From Reticulascus tulasneorum (lineage: Eukaryota > Ascomycota > Sordariomycetes > Glomerellales > Reticulascaceae), in contig LSAX01000002.1 of NCBI GenBank assembly GCA_001557505.1, positions 4,092,001 through 4,156,000 on the forward strand: a DNA stretch of 64,000 nucleotides, given 5' to 3'. The notes under the pieces are model-generated. The model did not search any database and had not been told where the DNA came from. It was given only the letters and a program-made list of their open reading frames with translations. A program made the position numbers and the translations under genes. Positions 57,945-64,000 of the stretch are shown here, one piece after another (within the stretch, counting starts at the first letter, position 1; each line of letters starts with the position of its first letter).

Positions 57945-60284
57945 CTACTCCACGGCCGAGCTGGTCGACGAGCTACCTTCTGCGGGTTCGGTCACCTCGG
58001 CTTCTGGTTTCTTTCCCTTGCGGTTCTTCTTTCCCTTCTTTTCCTTCTCTTGTGCTTCGCCCGCCTCGATGAGGTTCTCATGACCATTGGCAACTTTGCC
58101 TGCGCCGACGGCTTGTGAGATCTCCATTATCATCTTCTTCAGCTCGTCAACTTCGGCCTTCAGTTTTCGGACTTCCTGAACACATGGCTCGACCTCGACA
58201 TCCGACTTTACTGCGTCGCATGTCTTGTTCCAGCCATCTCCTTCGAAATCGACCTGGTCCACCATCTGCTCCCACTCCTCAATGGTATCATCATCCTCCT
58301 CGCCACGTGAGCGGTTGCTTCGGATCTCAATCGCTGTCTGCCGCTCCGAGAAGGCTGCAAAGACAAGAAGAGGCGAATAGAGGAAGCCCATGACAAAATC
58401 GTTCAAGCGCTCATATGTCTTCTTCGCCATCCACCATTCGAACAAAACCACAATAACCATCTCGATGAGATTGAAAGGGGGGATGTAGACATTTTCGTCT
58501 GGGGCACGAACAAACTGCATCGTCTTTTGAGCAAACAGAGCCAGGAACTCGTCGTTCGCATTCTCGTAGATGTCCTCGTAGGCGGAGTTGTACAGTGCGA
58601 TGAGGATATTGAGAAGAATGACCTAGGACAGGGTAAGCAATGTTTCGCAACGAGGGAGCAATCAACATACCATGACAATGAAAGTAAAGAAGTAGTAAAG
58701 CACGAGACCAAAGGGTGGAGAAAAGTTATCGAAGCCGTCAAAATCAGGGCTCTGCATGATGGCATTGGCCATGGCGGAGAGAATCATGCCAACATCATCA
58801 GCGACCAGATCATCCGCCTGATCGAGGCCGATAAACGCTTGGAGAAAGCCAATGATGATGATAGTGAGCAAAGCGAAGAAGATGATGGACTCTTTCATCA
58901 TGACCTTGAGCACGACCAGCATGGCTCCAAAGAAGCGGAAGCTGTCAAGATAAAGGAGCAGCCTAGTCCAGAACATGGGAGCGGCGCAGGCAAGAAAGTT
59001 GTAGCTGAGGGTATTCCAATGCTTGCGCAGGTCGTGGTCTTCTTGGCTTCCCTCGTACGGATGAGTGAGACCGATAATGCGAAGGACCAGAGAAATCACG
59101 AGCAGAGAATACAGCATGCCGTTGAAGGCGTTCCAAAAGCCGAGGATGTGATAGCCCGCTTTCCAGAACTTGGTGAGCTCTTCGCAAATGAACCCGAGAG
59201 TGAATATATACAACAAGACCTCGGCACCATCCAGAGAGCCATCGGGGTTGATAGAGTTGATGGCCGCAGTGTAAAGGGCGAGATAAACAAACGAGACCAG
59301 CATCTGGGTGGCATTCTGGTACATGGGGGCCCGCATGCGGTCTGGGTCCATGTGGATCAGGACGTCGCGGTTGTCCTTGTCGTGGTAATCAACGAAGACG
59401 GCGGGGTCGTTCTCATCCTGGATCAGCCAACCCTTCCAGAGGTATGAAATGCATTTCTGGTAGCCTGATGATCCAATGACCATGACAGCATGGAGGTCCA
59501 CAGCTTTTTCGATCACGTTGGCTGGGGGGATGGCCTTCCCGTCAACCATGATGCCGTATCGGCGTAGGAGCACGTCGTGGAGGAGGTAGTGCAGATCATC
59601 TTCGCCTTCGATGCTACAAGACAGGACCGAGTAATTAGTGCGGGAGGACTTCCGTAGGTGCATGAGAACCACCTACATTTGCTTCGCAATAACCTCGCAT
59701 GCTGTGGCTCGCACTTGGTAGAGCTCGGCGTCCCACAGCTCGACGATGGATTGGTGTTTGAACCATCGCTTGCAGACCAGCAGGCAGAAGACCTAAATCA
59801 ATCAATCAATTCAGCAGTTGCTCCAATTGAGCTCTTGGGTCTGTTGGACATACCACGCAAGATCGATGCTCTTGCCCGCCAGCCCCTTTCGCGGCCTTCA
59901 CCACCTTCTTGGTGATGATCTTGCTATGGGCGCGGGTGATCTGGGCCTCCTCCAACTCGCACGGCACGCATTCCTCGATCAGATGTCGCAGCCTGAGCGC
60001 AACCTTCGTGACATCGGGCGCAGGAATTGCAGACTGGAGACGTCCGCTTCGGTACTGGGGAAGGACTGGATCAGGGCAGTAAACCCTCTTGTAAGCCTTT
60101 GGACGAACTTGGACGATGGCCTCCATGATGGAAAACACGCTAGAATCGCACTAGAGGCAAGAATTCGCGCAGGGAGAGGAAATGGCAACATACGACGTCT
60201 GCGCTCCTCGTGAGCCCAATCGGAATGAGAATCATGGTGTTCCCGATCCCAGCCCAGCAGCTTCCCAAAGGTGAATCTGCCCAT
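57945..60284 (-). CDS. YVC1: Vacuolar TRP-type calcium release channel Yvc1
   Basis: Five exons on the minus strand: 60284-60190, 60139-59854, 59792-59677, 59613-58671 and 58622-57945; 705 residues. An N-terminal cytosolic helical domain carries VFSIMEAIVQVRPKAYKRVYCPDPVL and the VELWDAELYQVRA block. Six membrane segments lie within exons 4-5. The pore region is acidic (GLDQADDLVADDVG...SPDFDGFDNFSPPFG), followed by S6 (YYFFTFIVMVILLNILIALYNSAYEDIYENANDEF). The C-terminus has a coiled coil and a Lys-rich tail. It releases Ca2+ from the vacuole on osmotic shock or rising cytosolic Ca2+. The acidic tail cluster EEDDDTIEEWEQM matches the Ca2+-sensing DDDD motif of yeast Yvc1. The first junction is uncertain: phase needs a weak GTTGCC donor at 60189, although a better GTATGT lies 4 nt away out of frame. 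Confidence 0.92.
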
Positions 60285-61809
60285 GGCGACTTCTGTCCTG
60301 GCGGCGGTGGTGCTGGTGTCGAACTCGCGACCGGAGCTTCAATGGACAGGAACGATTGAGATTTGCGGCACCGGTGAACCCAAGGAATTCCAAGCCTGAG
60401 ATTTGAGGAGGAAGCTGTGTAGGACAAAGGAAAGTGAAAGCACCGCGTTGGGATGTTTTCTTCCCACTATCTTCGGCGTAAATTTCCTTGTTTTGCTGGT
60501 TTCTGCACGATGGAGCTCTGAGTCCCAGTTTGCTGGGTTAATGACGTCGATCACAGCTCTCATCCCAGCAGCGGGGCACGGAATCGATCGTCAAATTGAG
60601 CCGAAAGTCTTGATCTATCACTTTTCCATATGGACCGCCAGCCACTCCAGATACTGCAATACATCGTCCATACCTTTCCCCACAAATCCCAAGCCAGTTT
60701 TCTCATGCATGCACAAGAATTGAATCCCAGCGTATGTCTGTCTGCCTGTGTAACCCGCCCCGCAAAGAAAAGAAGGAAAAAAAAAGGCCGAGGAATCAAG
60801 ATCTAACTAGCTCGTATCATAGCGACCATGTTAAACCTTACGTGACCTACGTATAAGGTACACATATGTAATAGCGGGTGCCAACCAGATTGACAGACGA
60901 GCCTGTTCGGGTTGCACCACAGCGTCAACAGACGTCAAATCGACTCCGGACAGGCGGTCAAGATCAAGAAGCTCACTGCCGGCAGGCAATCCGTCCTTTA
61001 ACCACCCCTCACCGCCTTCAAACGCCCACATCAACAACCCAACCCAACAATGCCACACATTCGAACGCGCTGCCAAAAGCGTGGCGTAGGTGGGTCTGCG
61101 GCGATGTCGCGATGTTTCATCCCGGTAGGCCCGTCTGCATGCAAAAGGACACCAGCAAGGAGCAAGCGCGCTTCGTGGCCAAATCGGAAGTAATTGAAAC
61201 AAGGCAGCCTGTCCGGTGACCGACTCTTTTGCTGTGCAAAGATGTCCACACATCATCCATCCAGGCCGCATCCGAGAGACCTTCGACTGTCCAGGCGTTG
61301 GGAATATCTGCAGCAATGTTCATGCCACGCCTGCCATGCCCGCAGTCTGTTTTTCGGATGTTCGTATAGGCTGTGCAGCTGATGTAGTAGCAGAATGCAC
61401 GCCATGCTGTTGGGTGGCTGATGTAGCGACTGGCCCATTTCCGATGCTTGAGCCTGCCTCACTCGAAGCCGTGCTCGGTCAGTATGCGCCTGCTCATAGG
61501 AGAACAGGACGGGATATGTGCTGGATGAGTTGCGCAACCATTGGCTGCCGCCGCACTGCTTCAAGCGAAGAAGGCTTGCGATGTATATGGACGATACAAG
61601 CTCCTAGTAGGCTATGGTAAACCCAGATTATTCGTAAATCGGATTGAAACTGGATCGAGTTGGCTTCGCAAGCGTCACATGTCCCAAGCCCGTGGCTGCC
61701 TCAGCTAAAGACACGGCTGCTGACGACCTTCAGTCTGGTACCATTGCCTGCATGGTTCCGCTGCACAGCAGCCTGGTGTGGGGGGTGTCAGCGATAGTCT
61801 GATTCCTGT

Positions 61810-61831
61810 GATCCATCATATGTGATGGATC
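61810..61831. repeat. Perfect hairpin, 9-bp arms, 4-nt loop
   Basis: GATCCATCA (61810-61818), TATG loop, TGATGGATC (61823-61831). Confidence 0.8.
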
Positions 61832-63259
61832 TGTGGGAGATGAGGTTGGTATTTGGGGTGCTGGATGAGGGTTGCAGTTCGGTGGAAGGCAACACCCAAC
61901 CAGACTTCTTGATCAATGAACACGACTAATGAAGTTCTATCAATGAGACCAGAACGCTGCCATTGCCCGTGTCCCAATTCTGTGTAGGATTACAAGCTTA
62001 AACCCCCAGGCAAGGGGAGAGCATCAGATGGAGATGGATGGAATCCATGCTTCGACAAAGTTATAGCTGTTCGGGAGACCTGTCGGTTGGTTTGTCATCT
62101 ACTGTGATGTGCAAGGCTAGTTTAGGTGCTGCCGTATCTGCTTATACAACACCCCACCCTACCGGTTTGATGCCCATAATTAGGTTCGACGCGTTCCATG
62201 AGAGGGGCATCTAGAGGACTCGTCAGAACCGGCGGCAGCCAAAAGAATCGCTGTGCACAACGCCTCACTTCGTGACCACCCCCTGGCATTTGTACAAGGC
62301 GATACAGTGTGCCCGTCCGCCATTCGTTTCTGCGACCGCCTTGCAGTGACATGCAGTAGTGCGGAGCTGGGCCGCAACGTGGGTTGTGGGATGAACTGGC
62401 GAGAGTGGACGAGGACGCAGAAGCAGGGGCCCGGGGGGTCTTGTCACGCTGTCCCTCGTGGATGATTAAGAGTGAGGAAGAAATTTTCAATACTCAACGG
62501 ATGTCGGCCATGTCTCGGTCGGGCATTTAGTACTCTGTTGGTGCCGCCCTGCAAGTTACGCACTTGCAGGCGATATGTGGTTTCTACTTACGTCTCGAGT
62601 GAACGGTTGGCGGGGTGGCTGATGAAAGTCGTAGATCTCCATCCCACTGGTGGCCACGCCAGGTTTCCTCCAGGCTGGCTCTGGCTGCCTGGTTCACAAG
62701 GCGTTCCACCCGGCTCCCGGATGCGCCTCGCCAATTGGAAGCGATATCGCCCCCCTATGTAATCATGGGGAGTGGAAAGATGTGTACTATGTAAACGGAC
62801 TATTTCTACTTGCGTAGGTCGGATGATAGCTCGCGGTTGACCCCAAGTGAGTATGCGAGAATTTGCGGGAGAGAATAGATGGGGATGTTCCCATGCTATT
62901 GCCGGAATCTGGCGAAGCATGACAAGCTCTAGCGCCGCCACGGGCCGCAGCGAACGAGGCCAAATTTTTTTACTTCAGTCTAGACTTTCAGGAATGGGTG
63001 ATGGTCAAGCTGGATCGCCCATGCAACTTGACTCGTTACTGCAGCACTTCAAATCATGGAAGGGGGTTTGAAATGAAGGCGTTCCGGCCAGGCACGGCTA
63101 GCGAGGTGTGGCTGTTGGTGGGTGCATCCCAGACTGGAACGGGCTGAAAGCTCGGGAGGGGTCTCGCTATCGACATGCACCCTCCAGGCTCCTGGGGCGT
63201 CTACTAACGGACCTTAATTAGGTATTAGGTAGGTGGGTAGGTAGTAACTGACAGCTGAG

Positions 63260-63278
63260 CCCCCCCCCCCCCCCCCCC
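63260..63278 (+). repeat. Poly(C) tract, 19 nt
   Basis: A run of 19 C residues. Length could be affected by sequencing error. Confidence 0.85.
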
Positions 63279-64000
63279 GTTTCCAGTAATTGCAACTCAA
63301 ACGTGTAAGCGTGGCAAACAGCCCTGGCAACCTCCAGGCAGTGCGCTGCCCCTTCAGAGAATCGTAAATTACTAGGTAATTATCTTCCGCAATTGCGTCT
63401 GGTACTGTACCTGTAAAGCAGAACCAACGGAGTTTGACTTACGCCAGCACCCAAACCCAGGGCGCTGCCTTGCATGCCGCGCTACCTTGCTAATTGACGA
63501 CCTCGCTAGTTATCCCAGGTACTACCTTACCCATTGTCCACGGGTGGCTCCGCCGCCGTGGTTTGGCCGGCAAGCCTCGGGTTGTCAGTTGACATTTCAT
63601 ACTTTTCAGGCTACCACCTCCAGGCAGCGATCCACAAGTTTGCCGCATTGTCGGATCCTCACCAATCCCTTTCTGGACCTCGCAGCTACCCACTCGGTCA
63701 CTTAACCCCATCTCAAGTGGGAGGCCCAAGGGGGGATAACGGGGCAGTCGTAATGGGACGGATCCCCCACCGACCGGGATAGAGCTGCTTCTGCTACCAC
63801 CACACTCCTGGTGTGAGTGACTCCCCACAGCATGCAGGCGGAACGCGACCACCATGACAGCCCAGACCGACACAAGCAGAAACGACCAGAAACCCGAACT
63901 GACAACGGATCTTCTATCTTTCTGCCTCGCCCGAGGGGTTGGATACCAAATCCGGGCCCTGCTAACCCACCTCGTTCCCTGACTAGCACGCATACGCAAG

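Larger units (their letters stand above)
60285..64000. other. 3.7-kb gene-free right end
   Basis: Only short, overlapping open frames on both strands; none resembles a known family. It contains a perfect hairpin (61810-61831), a C19 run (63260-63278) and a TAGGTA-rich patch near 63220-63245. Confidence 0.5.

Noticed and set aside
63490..63999. 169-codon minus-strand open frame at the right edge
   Set aside because: No recognised domain and overlapping open frames on the other strand. It may continue past the window but cannot be supported.

Overview
The window is from a filamentous ascomycete (Pezizomycotina, most likely Sordariomycetes). The evidence is short (about 45-110 nt) introns with GTRNGT donors, CTAAC-type branch sites and NAG acceptors; a fungal-only translation factor (EF-3); a fungal Zn-cluster-type regulator; DUF3433 and 2EXR proteins; a CBM1-bearing xylanase; and a TRP-type vacuolar calcium channel. 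There is no operon structure. Genes sit singly on both strands, separated by intergenic stretches of 0.3-4.3 kb. Many convincing genes needed exon joining. I checked reading-frame phase at every proposed junction; apart from the few junctions flagged as uncertain, the splice sites are supported by consensus and phase.

Layout. 0-12 kb: a 5'-incomplete transcription regulator, a secreted M43 metalloprotease, a 2EXR protein divergent from a GH47 alpha-mannosidase, and a 1382-residue DUF3433 membrane protein. 12-18 kb: a small Cys-rich single-pass membrane protein, a repeat-marked intergenic region and a macro-domain protein. 18-23 kb: a 1272-residue zincin-like protein. 24-27 kb: a secreted S41 (CPAF-like) protease. 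27-31.5 kb: gene-poor. 31.5-37 kb: translation elongation factor 3 convergent with a type II membrane glycosyltransferase-like protein. 38.6-43.9 kb: a second zincin-like protein, 1532 residues over 11 exons, carrying three tandem cytochrome-b5-like modules. 44-52.5 kb: a TTC27/Emw1 TPR protein and a GYF-domain protein. 54-55.5 kb: a GH10 xylanase with CBM1. 57.9-60.3 kb: the Yvc1 vacuolar cation channel. 60.3-64 kb: no gene recognised.

The most unusual content is the pair of large zincin-like genes (18.75-22.86 kb and 38.66-43.89 kb). Both have an HELxHA motif followed by an N-E-x-G-x-S-W-E motif and a later FWxTDxVKxYG-like block. Both also have an intron at the same place inside the HExxH motif, so they are paralogs. 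One of them is fused to three b5-like modules, of which only the middle one keeps both heme-ligand histidines. I do not recognise this architecture as a described family.

The other genes cover ordinary functions: plant-polymer breakdown (GH10-CBM1), extracellular proteolysis (M43, S41), glycoprotein processing (GH47, glycosyltransferase-like), translation (EF-3, GYF), ADP-ribose metabolism (macro) and calcium release (Yvc1). No rRNA, convincing tRNA, CRISPR array or intact transposon was seen. One AT- and TpA-rich block (about 56.33-57.44 kb) looks like a mutated relic.
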